From contig OY755177.1 of assembly GCA_963576735.1 (NCBI GenBank), positions 7,440,001 to 7,504,000 on the forward strand: a DNA stretch of 64,000 nucleotides, read 5' to 3'. The DNA is from Bedellia somnulentella (Eukaryota; Arthropoda; Insecta; Lepidoptera; Bedelliidae). Numbering within the stretch: position 1 is the first letter of the stretch; the number at the start of each line of letters is the position of its first letter. The notes beneath the pieces were generated by a model that saw nothing but the letters and a program-made list of their open reading frames with translations, was not told where the DNA came from and searched no databases. Below, piece after piece: positions 1 to 10,243 of the stretch. The translations under genes and the position numbers were made by a program.

Positions 1-431
1 TATAGCCGTTAGGATATTAATATATGTATATTAAATATATAATCTCGTTGCTGTCCCATAGGACAAATCACTATTATTCTTAGTTTTGGCTAACTTGATC
101 GATGTTTACCTAATTAGTGCATCAGCTATGGGAAATAGTTTACCATTAATGTTTTATTTAATTCACCAAAATGAACATTATTTTGATGATGTTTGTAAAA
201 CATCTTATCGAACAAAACTTTGGAATTAATGTTAAATAAAATTGATTAGCAATTAAGGAAAATATGATAATTGTTGTTCTTCATCAAATCCAAGACTACT
301 TCGATTATAGGTTCCTTACTACAACGCCTCATTAACAAATAGTCGAGTGAAAATATTGCAATGTTAGTGCACAATATTGAAGCGATGAAAATTAGTTCTC
401 GTGTTCATTTAATTTAGTGTCAACAATCCTT

Positions 432-1181
432 GCTATTTCCTCGACTCAGTAGCAGCTAGATATTGCCAGCCATTTGTTTGCGGTTAGTTCGCTCCCATTC
501 ATCAAGACAGCTGTGTTAGTGAACGAAGGGTTTCCTTACTATTGATTGTTCTTTGAAGACTAGTTTACTCTGTAGTTTTGACCTAGTGAAGTGTTGTGGA
601 TTGTTGTAGTGATTTATAAGGAATGATATGAATTTGCTGTGTATTGTCGGCATAGAAAAATACCTACCCATTCGTACCTACTTCTTTTAACCTAGGGTTT
701 TAATGCTTTTTAAGTGATTGTGGGGCGATGTGGCTGGAAAACCACCACCAACCATCTTTTACTTTGTAAAGTTTTCCCCACGAAACATTCAAATTCGCCA
801 TTTTCTTGACTCAGTAGCAACTGAATATTTGTTTGTGGTTTGTTCCCCATTCATCAAGACAGCTGCTCTATGTTAGTAGACTAAGGGCTTGTTTCTTACT
901 ATTAATTGTTCTTTAAGACTAGTTTACTCAGTACAAGTTTGGACCTAGTGAAGTGTTCTGGATCGTTGTAGTGATTTCCATCAAACGGTTTGAATCAGCT
1001 GTGTTGTGTCGGCTTTGAAAAGCACTAACCCATCGATACCCATGTGTGTCTTAAAAGGCGAGTTAGGGTATTATTGGGACTTATTCCTATTCCCTAACTG
1101 ACTTCCGAAAGTGGCTGAGGAATTTCTTATTTCGAAGCTCTGGCTAACACTTTTGAATTTACAACCGTGAGTGTATGTGTG
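432..1181 (+). repeat. Tandem duplication of a ~365-bp unit
   Basis: Two adjacent units start near 432 and 797. Both hold a ~200-bp block (CGACTCAGTAGCA-like start, then ATTCATCAAGACAGCTG, TTGTTCTTTRAAGACTAGTTT and GGACCTAGTGAAGTGTT-like text) followed by a degenerate copy of the TATG-tailed retroposon (about 636-795 and 998-1181). The units have diverged by substitutions and small indels, so the duplication is old. No coding frame is evident. Confidence 0.75.
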
Positions 1182-1189
1182 GGAGTACT

Positions 1190-2289
1190 GTTAAAGCCAG
1201 TACACTACAGCGGAATCACTCCCCCATAGCAGCGTCTCACTCATTCCCATACCGCGGTATCTTAATGTTTCTCAAGCTAAATGTTCACTGGCCAGTTCTT
1301 TGTGGATCCCGCATGTATGGTATAAGTTAAATGAAACCAATAATGCATTGGAACTGTAATGACAACGATATTATTAACATGATATTACGTTTAGACATTT
1401 AAAAAGCATTGTTAATGTGAAAACTTGGAAAGTTTTTTGTTGTGAATGAAATATGTCGAGAGATCCACGCGTCGCTTCAAGCCTAAAAGTTTTAAAGATA
1501 AATCAATATCAGCAAACTTAAGAACCGTCGAATAATTGTACTACATCACATGAGAATTTAGAACAAAAGGCCGTTTGTATTTTAGCTATAGTATATAGGC
1601 CGTCGTGGCTTTGTGTATGAAACTGTGGCCCAGTTTCGTTTAGCAAATCGTAATGTTGATAGTAAAAGAGTTATTTTTACCGCAACGCTGCTTTGGTTTA
1701 CGTTTGTTAAAATCCGATGTGCCTGTAGAATTTCTTTTGAAAAACAATTAAATTAAATGAGGTATCTCGTTTCGTTTGGTAAAAACGAAGATATCGAAAA
1801 AAAAAACATTTATATTTATTGGTCCGCCGCTTTGCTTCAGGCAAAGTATTTGTGTATATAAGACAATAACATTATAATTAGCACGATCTGTTCTCAAGTT
1901 ACTCAGTGTGTATAAAGGGAAAGTACGTTTATTTATTTAGTTATGATATCAACATTACAATTAGATCAAATATACTACAAACTAGCAATAAAAAATTAAA
2001 TTAACCTTTTTAGATTAGGCAGTGCTTTAGTGTGATTATTTGAAAATGAGGTAAGAAAAACGATATCGCAGCCCATAATGACTTTAGCTTTTACAGTTTC
2101 CAACCCGCAACACTCAAAATTTTACTCTGAACTCAATTTAAAATTAAGTAATAAATTTTTGCCATGTTTGGTACATTTTTCATTACTTCTCGTTATATAT
2201 AAAAAAATAAACAAAAAATGAATCAACAACATTCCACATATTTTGCACTTTAATAAAATATTAGATATTGACTTGAGAAATATAATTAT
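1190..2289. other. AT-rich stretch without recognised gene
   Basis: No long frame with coding character and no repeat shared with the rest of the window was noticed. The only sizeable frame (2122-2331, minus) is AT-biased, crosses the LTR boundary at 2290 and is not believable as a gene. Confidence 0.5.
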
Positions 2290-2775
2290 TGTTACGACAT
2301 CTGTTCGCAAGTAGGAGATAGGATTTGCCACTACTAGATAACAGATGGCGTTACTAGTATTCTAATAAGTAAAGGAATTACTAGATGTTTCTCGAATATC
2401 GACTTTTCGAGAATGTGGTACTAGAACTTTCTGTAATATTCGCGTATTTGAGATTTGGCATATATAAAGAGCGACGCGTGCTACGGAGTGATTCGAGTGC
2501 GAAGAACTAAAGCGAGAACAAGCGAAATACTAGAGCGAAGAAATTAAATACAACAGTGCAGTGATATACGGATTACGGAAATAAGCTTAACGGTGTGGAC
2601 AGTGTTACTATAACGGAGTAAATTAGTGTTGTTAATTAGTGCGAGTATCGATAGTTAATTATCGATAGTGTTTGTTGTGTTGTGTAAAGTGCGTTATTGG
2701 TCAATAAATATAATTACACCTTATTGCACGAAAGTGTGACTGGTATTTATCAAATTAAGAACCCGGTACGTAACA
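2290..2775 (+). repeat. 5' LTR
   Basis: Begins TGTTAC and ends GTAACA, a perfect 6-bp terminal inverted repeat. A TATA-like box TATATAAA lies at 2461-2468 and an AATAAA poly(A) signal at 2703-2708, so the likely U3-R-U5 order can be followed. Three heat-shock-element-like dyads precede the TATA box (2389-2396, 2406-2413, 2424-2431). Confidence 0.93.
2389..2431 (+). promoter_or_regulatory. Cluster of heat-shock-element-like dyads in LTR U3
   Basis: TTCTCGAA (2389-2396), TTCGAGAA (2406-2413) and GAACTTTC (2424-2431) each fit the TTCnnGAA / GAAnnTTC arrangement bound by heat shock factor. They lie 30-72 bp upstream of the TATA box. The same sites recur 3259 bp downstream in the 3' LTR. The units are not in one contiguous 5-bp register, so binding is an inference. 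Confidence 0.45.
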
Positions 2776-2777
2776 AT

Positions 2778-2792
2778 TGGTGACAGAAGTGG
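2778..2792 (+). promoter_or_regulatory. Candidate primer-binding site
   Basis: TGGTGACAGAAGTGG begins two bases after the 5' LTR. TGG at this position is what pairs with the CCA end of a tRNA primer. I could not assign the tRNA. Confidence 0.6.
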
Positions 2793-2800
2793 ATTTGAAG

Positions 2801-4075
2801 ATGCCAGTTATGCCGAAGGAAGACGAAAGAGAGGGTGTGAAGACACGCGCTCAGAAAGCCGCAGAGGGTGAACAGCTGTCGGAAATGAGTTCATCGGTCA
2901 CGAACCCTCGGAGTGACATTCCAGAGGAGACGTCCGCGGTGACTAACGCGCCGTCTACATCAACGGCGCCGGCGGCCGCAACTAATACTGACTTGACGAT
3001 GATAGTTGAAATGTTTCAAAGCATGCGTGAAGCACAACAAAGCATACAGGATGTTGTGAAAAACATACATTCGGAGGTACAGGATGTTAAAAAAAACATA
3101 CATTCGGAGGTACAGGGTGTTGTGAAACAAGAAGTTCGTGAGTTGCGCGAGGAACAGCAAACTAAGTTCTCACAAGTTCTCACTGCGGTCAATGAAGTCA
3201 GTGGTCGGGTGGTTACTGTGGAAAAAGACGTAGAGCAGATGAAGGAGCAGGTAACCACTATTGAGAAAGATATCGATGACATGAAGACCGACTTCCGCGG
3301 AATGGAGAAAAGGGTTCTGCAGCTTGAATCACGACCGGTCAAGGTTGTCTCCGGTGAGAATGTAGTAGCTGTCCATGGTCCTCGTGTGAAGGTTCCTCCC
3401 TACGACGGAACAACATCCTGGTCGGCGTATAGACATCAGTTCCAGACTGTTGCGGCTGCCAATGGTTGGACTGATGAACAGTGTTTGACTGCACTGACGG
3501 TGGCGCTCCGAGGTCAAGCACTGTCAGTAATAGAGGCGCTGCCGACTCCGAGTGGTGGTTTCAAGGACCTGCTGGATGCGTTGGAGTCTCGCTATGGAGA
3601 GCGACACCTGGAGCACGTGTTCCGCGCTCAGCTGCGTGATAGGGTCCAGCGTTCCGGAGAGGGACTTCAGCAGTGGGCCCTTGAAATCGAGAAGCTCGTC
3701 CGCAAGGCCTATCCCAGTGTAGATCCGAAGACGGTGGAAATGAACCTGGTGCAAGCATTCGTCGACGGCATCAGAGATATCGAAGTGAGAACAGCGGTGA
3801 GACTTCAACACCACACGTCTCTCAAGGATGCCTTGGCGAACGCTCTAGAAGTTGAAGCTTGCCGCCAGGATACGCGCCAAACTCATCGACTTCGTGAGAT
3901 TGCGGAAGCAAATGAGGACGTCAAGGTCATTAAAGCACCCGTCGGAAGGAGTACTGGACCGATTTGTTATGGCTGCGGGAAAAGGGGCCATTTGAAATTA
4001 AGTTGCCCGCTGAGGAAGGAAGAAAAGAGGCAGGCAGAGGCTCCTGCCGCAAACGTCCAGGGAAACGAGCATTAG
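2801..4075 (+). CDS. gag: Gag polyprotein of the LTR retrotransposon
   Basis: Structural protein that packages element RNA into virus-like particles in the cytoplasm. The first ATG of the frame is at 2801; the frame is open from 2777 but without an earlier ATG. About 424 residues. The N-terminal part is acidic and Ser/Thr-rich; a long coiled-coil follows, with a short internal duplication around HSEVQDV/HSEVQGV (residues ~85-110). The retrotransposon-type capsid region starts near PPYDGTTSWSAYRHQF. Near the C terminus is one CCHC zinc knuckle, CYGCGKRGHLKLSCP, with C-x2-C-x4-H-x4-C spacing. A stop at 4073-4075 ends Gag inside the overlap with the -1 frame. The frame is intact, so Gag is probably still functional. 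Confidence 0.9.
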   Translation: MPVMPKEDEREGVKTRAQKAAEGEQLSEMSSSVTNPRSDIPEETSAVTNAPSTSTAPAAATNTDLTMIVEMFQSMREAQQSIQDVVKNIHSEVQDVKKNIHSEVQGVVKQEVRELREEQQTKFSQVLTAVNEVSGRVVTVEKDVEQMKEQVTTIEKDIDDMKTDFRGMEKRVLQLESRPVKVVSGENVVAVHGPRVKVPPYDGTTSWSAYRHQFQTVAAANGWTDEQCLTALTVALRGQALSVIEALPTPSGGFKDLLDALESRYGERHLEHVFRAQLRDRVQRSGEGLQQWALEIEKLVRKAYPSVDPKTVEMNLVQAFVDGIRDIEVRTAVRLQHHTSLKDALANALEVEACRQDTRQTHRLREIAEANEDVKVIKAPVGRSTGPICYGCGKRGHLKLSCPLRKEEKRQAEAPAANVQGNEH

Positions 4076-5532
4076 CCAGGACCGGGGGGCAGGTGCTGGC
4101 TAGAGAGGAGAAAGCCCCGACAATGACCATCTCACAAGACTATAAACATTGCCGGAAGCAAGAGTCGAAGGAGGAGGTCGTGAAAGTGACTCGAATTTGT
4201 CCATTGGATGGATGGGAAACAGAAGCTATGCAGAAGGCCCAAGAAGAAGATGAGAACCTCAGACCCATCATGAAATGGAAGAAGGAAAAACACGATCAAC
4301 CGGCTTGGAGTGAAGTAGCGTCCACAGGAGTGAGTACGAAAGCTTACTGGGCGCAATGGAACAGCCTGGTTCTGATCAATGGTCTACTGTACCGGAGGTG
4401 GGAGAAACCCAACGGTAAAGAAGAGCACCTACAATTGGTCGTGCCCAGAGCCAAGGTTAAAGATGTACTGCGGGAAACACATGACGGTGTTTCGGGCGGG
4501 CATCTTGGGGTAAATCGTACGTTGCAGAAGGTTCGTGCGAAGTTTTACTGGCTTCATTGTAGGGACGACGTACAGGACTGGTGCCGGAAATGTACAACGT
4601 GTGCCGCGGTGAAAGGTCCGCAGACCCGGAGTAGAGGGGGATTACGGTTGTACAATGTGGGAGCTCCCTGGGAGAGGATTGCCGTTGATGTGGCTGGACC
4701 GTTTCCACAATCAGAGTCCGGAAATAAATATTTCATGGTGGTGATGGATTACTTCACTAAGTGGCCTGAAGTGTTTGCCATACCCAATCAAGAAGCAATA
4801 ACTGTGGCTACAAAACTGGTTGAGGAAGTGATCTGTCGATTTGGCGTGCCCCTGGAGATACACTCTGACCAGGGAAGAAATTTTGAGTCACAAGTATTTC
4901 AAGAGGTGTGCAAACTGCTTGGAATGCATAAAACCAGGACGACGCCATATCATCCTCAGTCAGATGGAATGGTGGAGAGGTTCAACCAAACACTGGAGAG
5001 ACAAATGGCGAAGATGGTTGAAAAACATCAGAAGGACTGGGACAAACACATTCCATTATTTTTACTGTCTTACCGGTCAGCTGTTCACGAAAGCACGAAG
5101 GAAACACCTGCTTTCGTCAATTTCGGAAGAGAGCTACGATTGCCTGTAGATTTGTTGACAGGAGGGTCACCAGATGAGCCGCAGAGTGTAACTGAATATG
5201 TAAGCGATTTGAGGGAAAGAATGCAAGATGTACACTCCCTAGTGCGTGAAAATGGTTTACATGCTAGTGAAAAGATGAAAACCAGATATGACCGTAAAGC
5301 TAACACGCCGCGTTTCGAAGAGGGTATGCTCGTCTGGTTACACAATCCAACTCGCCAGAAAGGGAAGTCCCCTAAGTTACAAAATAGGTGGGAAGGACCG
5401 TACAAGGTGGTCACTAGAATAAACGATGTAACGTACAGAATTCAACGCCAACCTAGAGGGGCTTGGAAAATAGTTCACATCGATCGACTTGCGAAGTACC
5501 ATGGAAGCAATAATACTCGGGACGAGTATTAA
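3934..5532 (+). CDS. pol: Pol remnant: integrase only (PR, RT, RNase H deleted)
   Basis: The frame is -1 to Gag, open from about 3934 after a stop at 3931-3933 and overlapping Gag by ~140 nt, as expected if made by -1 frameshifting. After a short basic stretch comes a CKHC-like tail typical of the region after RNase H (YKHCRKQE, near 4138). Then follow the HHCC zinc domain (H-x-GVSGGHLG ... CRKCTTC, about 4470-4605), the integrase catalytic core with D in VDVAGPF, D in HSDQGRNF and E in MVERFNQ, and a C-terminal GPY-like module (WEGPYKVV). No DTG/DSG protease, no YxDD reverse transcriptase and no RNase H motif occur. The junction probably lies between about 4075 and 4135. I saw no convincing slippery heptamer in the overlap. 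Integrase itself looks intact. Confidence 0.88.
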   Translation, partial: STRRKEYWTDLLWLREKGPFEIKLPAEEGRKEAGRGSCRKRPGKRALARTGGQVLAREEKAPTMTISQDYKHCRKQESKEEVVKVTRICPLDGWETEAMQKAQEEDENLRPIMKWKKEKHDQPAWSEVASTGVSTKAYWAQWNSLVLINGLLYRRWEKPNGKEEHLQLVVPRAKVKDVLRETHDGVSGGHLGVNRTLQKVRAKFYWLHCRDDVQDWCRKCTTCAAVKGPQTRSRGGLRLYNVGAPWERIAVDVAGPFPQSESGNKYFMVVMDYFTKWPEVFAIPNQEAITVATKLVEEVICRFGVPLEIHSDQGRNFESQVFQEVCKLLGMHKTRTTPYHPQSDGMVERFNQTLERQMAKMVEKHQKDWDKHIPLFLLSYRSAVHESTKETPAFVNFGRELRLPVDLLTGGSPDEPQSVTEYVSDLRERMQDVHSLVRENGLHASEKMKTRYDRKANTPRFEEGMLVWLHNPTRQKGKSPKLQNRWEGPYKVVTRINDVTYRIQRQPRGAWKIVHIDRLAKYHGSNNTRDEY

Positions 5533-5548
5533 TGTAAGGAGGGGGTAA

Positions 5549-6034
5549 TGTTACGACATCTGTTCGCAAGTAGGAGATAGGATTTGCCACTACTAGATAA
5601 CAGATGGCGTTACTAGTATTCTAATAAGTAAAGGAATTACTAGATGTTTCTCGAATATCGACTTTTCGAGAATGTGGTACTAGAACTTTCTGTAATATTC
5701 GCGTATTTGAGATTTGGCATATATAAAGAGCGACGCGTGCTACGGAGTGATTCGAGTGCGAAGAACTAAAGCGAGAACAAGCGAAATACTAGAGCGAAGA
5801 AATTAAATACAACAGTGCAGTGATATACGGATTACGGAAATAAGCTTAACGGTGTGGACAGTGTTACTATAACGGAGTAAATTAGTGTTGTTAATTAGTG
5901 CGAGTATCGATAGTTAATTATCGATAGTGTTTGTTGTGTTGTGTAAAGTGCGTTATTGGTCAATAAATATAATTACACCTTATTGCACGAAAGTGTGACT
6001 GGTATTTATCAAATTAAGAACCCGGTACGTAACA
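5549..6034 (+). repeat. 3' LTR
   Basis: 486 bp, offset 3259 from the 5' LTR and identical to it as far as I can read. Preceded by a polypurine tract and followed by the second TTAT of the target duplication (6035-6038). Confidence 0.93.
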
Positions 6035-6038
6035 TTAT

Positions 6039-6630
6039 GTTAAATTATGAGCTTGTATGAGAACATTGATTTTCAAAGAATATTGATTTTGTTACAGAGA
6101 TACAGCGATTCCATTGAGCGAGTTTTTGATGTGAGTACTTTGTGTGAGGCTTTCAGCAGACGATATCGTAACTAATAACTATAACCTTGAGTGTAATAAG
6201 ATAATGTAACTAATATTAGATATATATATTTTAAATAAGTCACTTATTTACAAAATAATGCAACGTCATGTCATCTTAATAACGGACATACCTAAATAAG
6301 GATAAAGTTAGCTTATAATAAAAATATAAATATAAAAAAGTCACTAAATCTAATAACTTAAATCTAAAATTAACTAATATAATAAGATAAGCTAATTTTC
6401 TCGTCACTAATATTATTATTAAACTGAAACGTACTGCTAATTTCACTGTAAAACTTTAGATAATAAAGTTTATGAGTCTGCGCTGACTTTAATCTTTACT
6501 TAACAGTGACTGCACGAATTTGTAACTAAGACAACTGTTACCCTGGACAACTTCAATAGCTACTATGAACCTATGAACTGCTATCGGTATCCCTATTGCA
6601 TATTTGTATAATGAACTCCGTCTTTACTAA
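6039..6630. other. AT-rich unique stretch
   Basis: Flank of the LTR element. No coding frame or recognised repeat was seen. Confidence 0.45.
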
Positions 6631-6639
6631 AATAGTCAT

Positions 6640-6770
6640 ATAGAATTAATAAATAAAGAATAAATAAAGGAAAGAAACAATTCGACACAGGCATTTTATT
6701 TTTCTTTCCTTTATTTATTAGTAATAATCCCCACATGAGGTTTTCATGAACAAAAAGATTTAAGTCATAT
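6640..6770. repeat. Partial copy of the foldback tRNA-core element
   Basis: Contains AATAAATAAAGGAAAGAAA, then TTCGACACAGGC, then the inverse TTTCTTTCCTTTATTTATTA. It ends with CCCCACATGAGGTTTTCATG, the outer arm shared with the full element at 49451-49698. The tRNA-like core is missing here, leaving a short hairpin. Confidence 0.7.
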
Positions 6771-6835
6771 AGAATTGTTTTGTCTGTTTGAATAGCACAA
6801 CGTAGGAATATAGGACTAAAAACTCAAACGTTCAC

Positions 6836-7075
6836 GCCGTATATCCCCGAAGGGGTTAGCAGAGGTACTAATACTTCTGAACATAACTTGACATTGTTAC
6901 CTGGTGTTCAGAGTAGAGTTTTTTCTGGACAATGTTCACACGTGACACTAAGTACAACTCAGCCATGTGGGTTTCCTCACGATAATTTCCCTCACTGTTA
7001 ACAACCGTGATAAATTAACTACGCATATGTCTTTAGAAAAGACAAATTAGTGTTCGCCTGACCCGGGATTTAAAT
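6836..7075 (-). mobile_element. tRNA-derived SINE, degenerate copy
   Basis: In reverse complement it matches the family defined at 11765-12132. Its 3' end (TATCCCCGAAGGGGTTAGCAG as read on the + strand) is clear, but the tRNA head is worn (ACCCGGGATTTAAAT remains). Confidence 0.7.
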
Positions 7076-7317
7076 ACATAAATAAAAGCATTTATTTGTC
7101 TTTCTGAAACACATGATAATAAAAATTTACTAAAGACAAAATGATCCAGAGCTCGGTCTATCCGCTGCAAGCAGATAGCTTCGATTTTCAGCTCTGACCA
7201 AAAACTTATATAATATACAAAAAAAAACACACTTAACTTATAAGTAGAAAACCTACGATATGTGTGAAAAACACATATGAACTAATATAAATATTTGGTA
7301 TATATAAAGTTTTGGTT

Positions 7318-7572
7318 GCTGTGTAGTGTCGGCTTAGAATAGCACTACCCCATTTCTTCCGGTGGGTGTACGTAAAAGGCGACTAACGGTATTGGGGCTT
7401 TTTAAGGGATTTTTGGGCGATGCGGTTGGAGACCCATCACCAACAACCTTTATTTTACCATCTTTTCCCCACGCAACTTCCAAAAGTGGCTGAGGAATTT
7501 TTAATTCCTTAGCTCTGGCTACCCCTTCTAGGGATTTATAGCCGTGAGTATATGTATGTATGTATGTATGTA
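7318..7572 (+). mobile_element. TATG-tailed SINE-like retroposon, full length
   Basis: Starts GCTGTGTAGTGTCGGCTTAG and ends TATAGCCGTGAGTATATG followed by TATG repeats. Same boundaries as the copy with target duplications at 18287-18538. No tRNA or 5S head is obvious. Confidence 0.85.
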
Positions 7573-7643
7573 TAAATATTTACAATAATAATAATAGTAA
7601 TGTAACAAAAACAAGTTCAGAAACAAGTGTTATTTTAATTCGC

Positions 7644-7710
7644 TATATTTGAACCCTCATCATCTGCACGATAAGCGGTGTTCTACCCACTGAGCTATCG
7701 CGGTTGCTAT
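7644..7710 (-). repeat. tRNA-like SINE head fragment
   Basis: The reverse complement reads GATAGCTCAGTGGGTAGAAC (A-box-like) and, 30 nt on, GAGGGTTCAAAT (B-box-like). No body or tail is attached. Confidence 0.6.
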
Positions 7711-7931
7711 AATTCACGGAATATAGAGTTTTTAAAGTAATTGCTCTTATGTGGTTAGGTATCTTTAACCAGCCAATTGCTATTTTAAATTTTCACCCTC
7801 TGCATCTATCTCTGTATAGTTAAGTAGCAAACTTGATCGTTCAAACCATCTTTTTGTATCTGGCAGATCGGAAAAGCTTTTTGTTTATTAAAATATTCAA
7901 ACACAAGAGATGAAAACCATATAATACCAAA

Positions 7932-8429
7932 CAATTCGGTATGCAAAGTTTTTTTTTGGTATTTATTAAATATTTTTATTCGATAGTAAACACGAAAATA
8001 AGAGACTAATTTGAATATTTTCCACTTAAAATGAGTAATTGTAAAGTTATGATTTTTAAAGATTGTTCAACTTTTGTAATTAATGACGTCATCGATTGAT
8101 AAAATCACGTAGCGACATGCAAATTAAGCGAAATGTTTTATAAAAATGTTGCTGATTGCAAAACATATCACGAATTTGTGATGTCAAATGAAATTATTAC
8201 GATATTATACTAAACAAAACTATGATTTTCGATATTTTATTAATAAACTGCAAAACCGTATGTCTTTGAAACAACATTGAAGGTCAAACACTGTTACAGT
8301 TTTTTGACAAAATAACAGTCATCTTAGCTTCAATTGATATAATTTCAAGATAATATTGTTTATAACCATAATATCTAGAAATGGTTTTGTAATCAGCCTC
8401 ACTTTAGTAAAACTTTGCATACCGAATTG
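7932..8429. mobile_element. TIR element (MITE), ~498 bp
   Basis: A 21-bp perfect inverted repeat begins at 7932 with CAATTCGGTATGCAAAG and is mirrored at 8409-8429, ending CTTTGCATACCGAATTG. The interior is AT-rich and non-coding. I could not define a target duplication, so the superfamily is left open. Confidence 0.65.
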
Positions 8430-9220
8430 ACTATTTCGTATTGTAACCGTATAAACGAGAAACTGTAAATGGTCCCTAGCAGTATTGTTATATCAAAGTC
8501 GAATAATACTCATTCATCTGTGTGAAAGCTGATAGATAACACAACCCTTTTCCTGTATCGGTACAGAACAATTTCTTACAATTTTGGAAGGGGGAAGGTG
8601 TTCTTTCAAAGATTGGTTTCATTTAAAAACTCTTTACTCTCGTTGTCTTGTATGACACCCGCGGAAGTATTGCCGTAGTAGTATCCTTAGTAGATCATAC
8701 GAATGGATAATGAACAAAGCAGCCATTAGTTGATTAATGGGGCATTCTAGTTCAGATTGGTGTAAACCGAACGGTATCTGTATTCACCACGCTACGAATA
8801 ATAATGTGATCTTGAAAATGGTGTTTACTCTCACTTAAAGTAAATCAGACCCAATAATATGGTATTTTAAATTGTTATATTGTGTTGAGGTTTGTATGAT
8901 TATTGGTGGTAAGGACAGTGACCGTTTGGTTCATTTTGTAATGAGCTAGAAAACCCAATTTATCTTCTTCTACAGCCTATGAAGCTTCCGGTATAGGACA
9001 TACTTTTAATACATATATACATAAACTCTGCTCACGGCCATAAATCCCAATAGTTAAATCAATATACACCATATTATGTTTAGATTCATCTTAGTTTAAA
9101 GATTCTATAAGTGCTGTTTAGCAATAATATGAAGCAATCTTAATTAATTTAATCATGCTATTAATTCTCATTGCGGTGGGCCCAGAATGTCACTTGACTT
9201 TCGGAACGATGCTGAATATT
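8430..9220. other. Unique stretch without recognised gene
   Basis: No exon-like frame flanked by splice signals and no window-shared repeat was noticed. Confidence 0.4.
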
Positions 9221-9222
9221 AG

Positions 9223-9366
9223 AATAGAATAGAATAACTCTTATTGCACATCAAACACAAATTTACAAAAATAATAATATGATCAAACAGTTTACAGTGA
9301 GGTACAATTGGCGGTCTTATCGCTAAAAGCGATCTCTTCCAGACAATCTTTGGAAGAATATTCTCT
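9223..9366 (-). mobile_element. LINE 3' end with ATTCT repeat tail
   Basis: The reverse complement matches 50676-50812: GGAAGAGATCGCTTTTAGCG, then AAGACCGCC, then an AT-rich 3'-UTR, AATAAGAG and a TATTC/ATTCT pentamer tail. It is truncated to the last ~140 bp, the usual outcome of incomplete target-primed reverse transcription. Confidence 0.75.
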
Positions 9367-9415
9367 AATGCAGGAAGTTTCTCGCTGTCTTTATAGAAAG
9401 AGTCTCAAAAAATTA

Positions 9416-9744
9416 AACTCAAACGTTGACTCCGTATATCCCAAAGGGTTTGGCAGAGGTACTAATACTTCAGAACATCACTTGACATTTTCACCTGGTG
9501 TTCAGAGTACTCATGTTTTGTCTGGACAGCGTGCGAGAGAGATAGTTTTGTAAGTAAGTTAGCAAGTAAAATGTTAAACGAATACACTGTCACATGGCTA
9601 AGTACAACTTATGTTTTCTCTCACCGTTAACAACAATGATAAGTTATCCACACATATGATCTTAGCAAAGACAAATAGGTGTAGGTCCGACTCGAGAATT
9701 GAACCCTCATCGTCGTTCTACCCACTGAGCTATCACGGTTGCCA
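9416..9744 (-). mobile_element. tRNA-derived SINE, diverged copy
   Basis: The reverse complement carries a tRNA-like head (GATAGCTCAGTGGGTAGAAC, GAGGGTTCAATTCTCGAG) and the family 3' end with the CCC...GGG hairpin (TATCCCAAAGGG on +). Frames at 9308-9553 and 9611-9793 are translations of this repeat, not genes. Confidence 0.75.
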
Positions 9745-10010
9745 TAGAAAGAGTCTTGTTATAATTGTTCACCATTATAATGGAAACTATTAATCCCTTA
9801 TCAAGTTCAGCGCGTATGTCATAAATAATCATTAGCTTTATTGAGTTTATTATGAGGTCGGATTATTTACCGAGATTTACCACTGGTACAAATAAGATTT
9901 ATTAAATTGGAACTAATAGAGCATATCAAAACGAATGCAATATAAGACTTCGGAAGTTTACTTGGTGGAACGATTGGATTTGATATAAAAAAGTATTTTT
10001 GAAGGGTAGT

Positions 10011-10243
10011 TGTGTAGTTTCGGTTAAGAATAGCACTTTATCACACCCATTTTTTCCCGCGGTTGTATTACAAAGCGAGGGATTAGGGTTTTGGGAGTTT
10101 TAAAGACATAAGGGAGATAAGGAATGAGATGAGACCCTTACAATCTTGTATACACTGATCTTGCAAAAGTGGCTGACTAATATCCAATTTTGAAGCTATG
10201 GCTATCCTTATTTAGGTATTTATAGCCTTGAGTTCATATGTAG
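10011..10243 (+). mobile_element. TATG-tailed retroposon, degenerate copy
   Basis: Recognisable from TGTGTAGTTTCGGTTAAGAA at the 5' end and GCAAAAGTGGCTGA with TTTATAGCCTTGAGT at the 3' end. Many substitutions mark it as old. Confidence 0.6.

Larger units (their letters stand above)
2290..6034 (+). mobile_element. Ty3/gypsy-type LTR retrotransposon, internally deleted
   Basis: A 3745-bp element is bounded by two 486-bp LTRs that I read as identical, with TGTTAC...GTAACA ends. The 4-bp target duplication TTAT lies at 2286-2289 and 6035-6038. Order: 5' LTR, primer-binding site, Gag, a -1 frame holding integrase, a purine tract (AAGGAGGGGG, about 5536-5545), 3' LTR. Protease, reverse transcriptase and RNase H are absent: the integrase linker follows Gag almost directly, whereas about 2 kb of pol would be expected between them. 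No envelope frame is present. Matching LTRs imply a very recent insertion, so this deletion derivative was probably mobilised by enzymes of a full-length relative. Confidence 0.93.

Noticed and set aside
3964..4075. Canonical -1 slippery heptamer in the gag/pol overlap
   Set aside because: I looked for X XXY YYZ in the zero frame and found none that fits; GGGAAAAG is out of register.
2290..6034. Errantivirus/endogenous retrovirus with envelope
   Set aside because: There is no third open frame between integrase and the 3' LTR; only about 16 nt separate the integrase stop from the LTR, including the purine tract.
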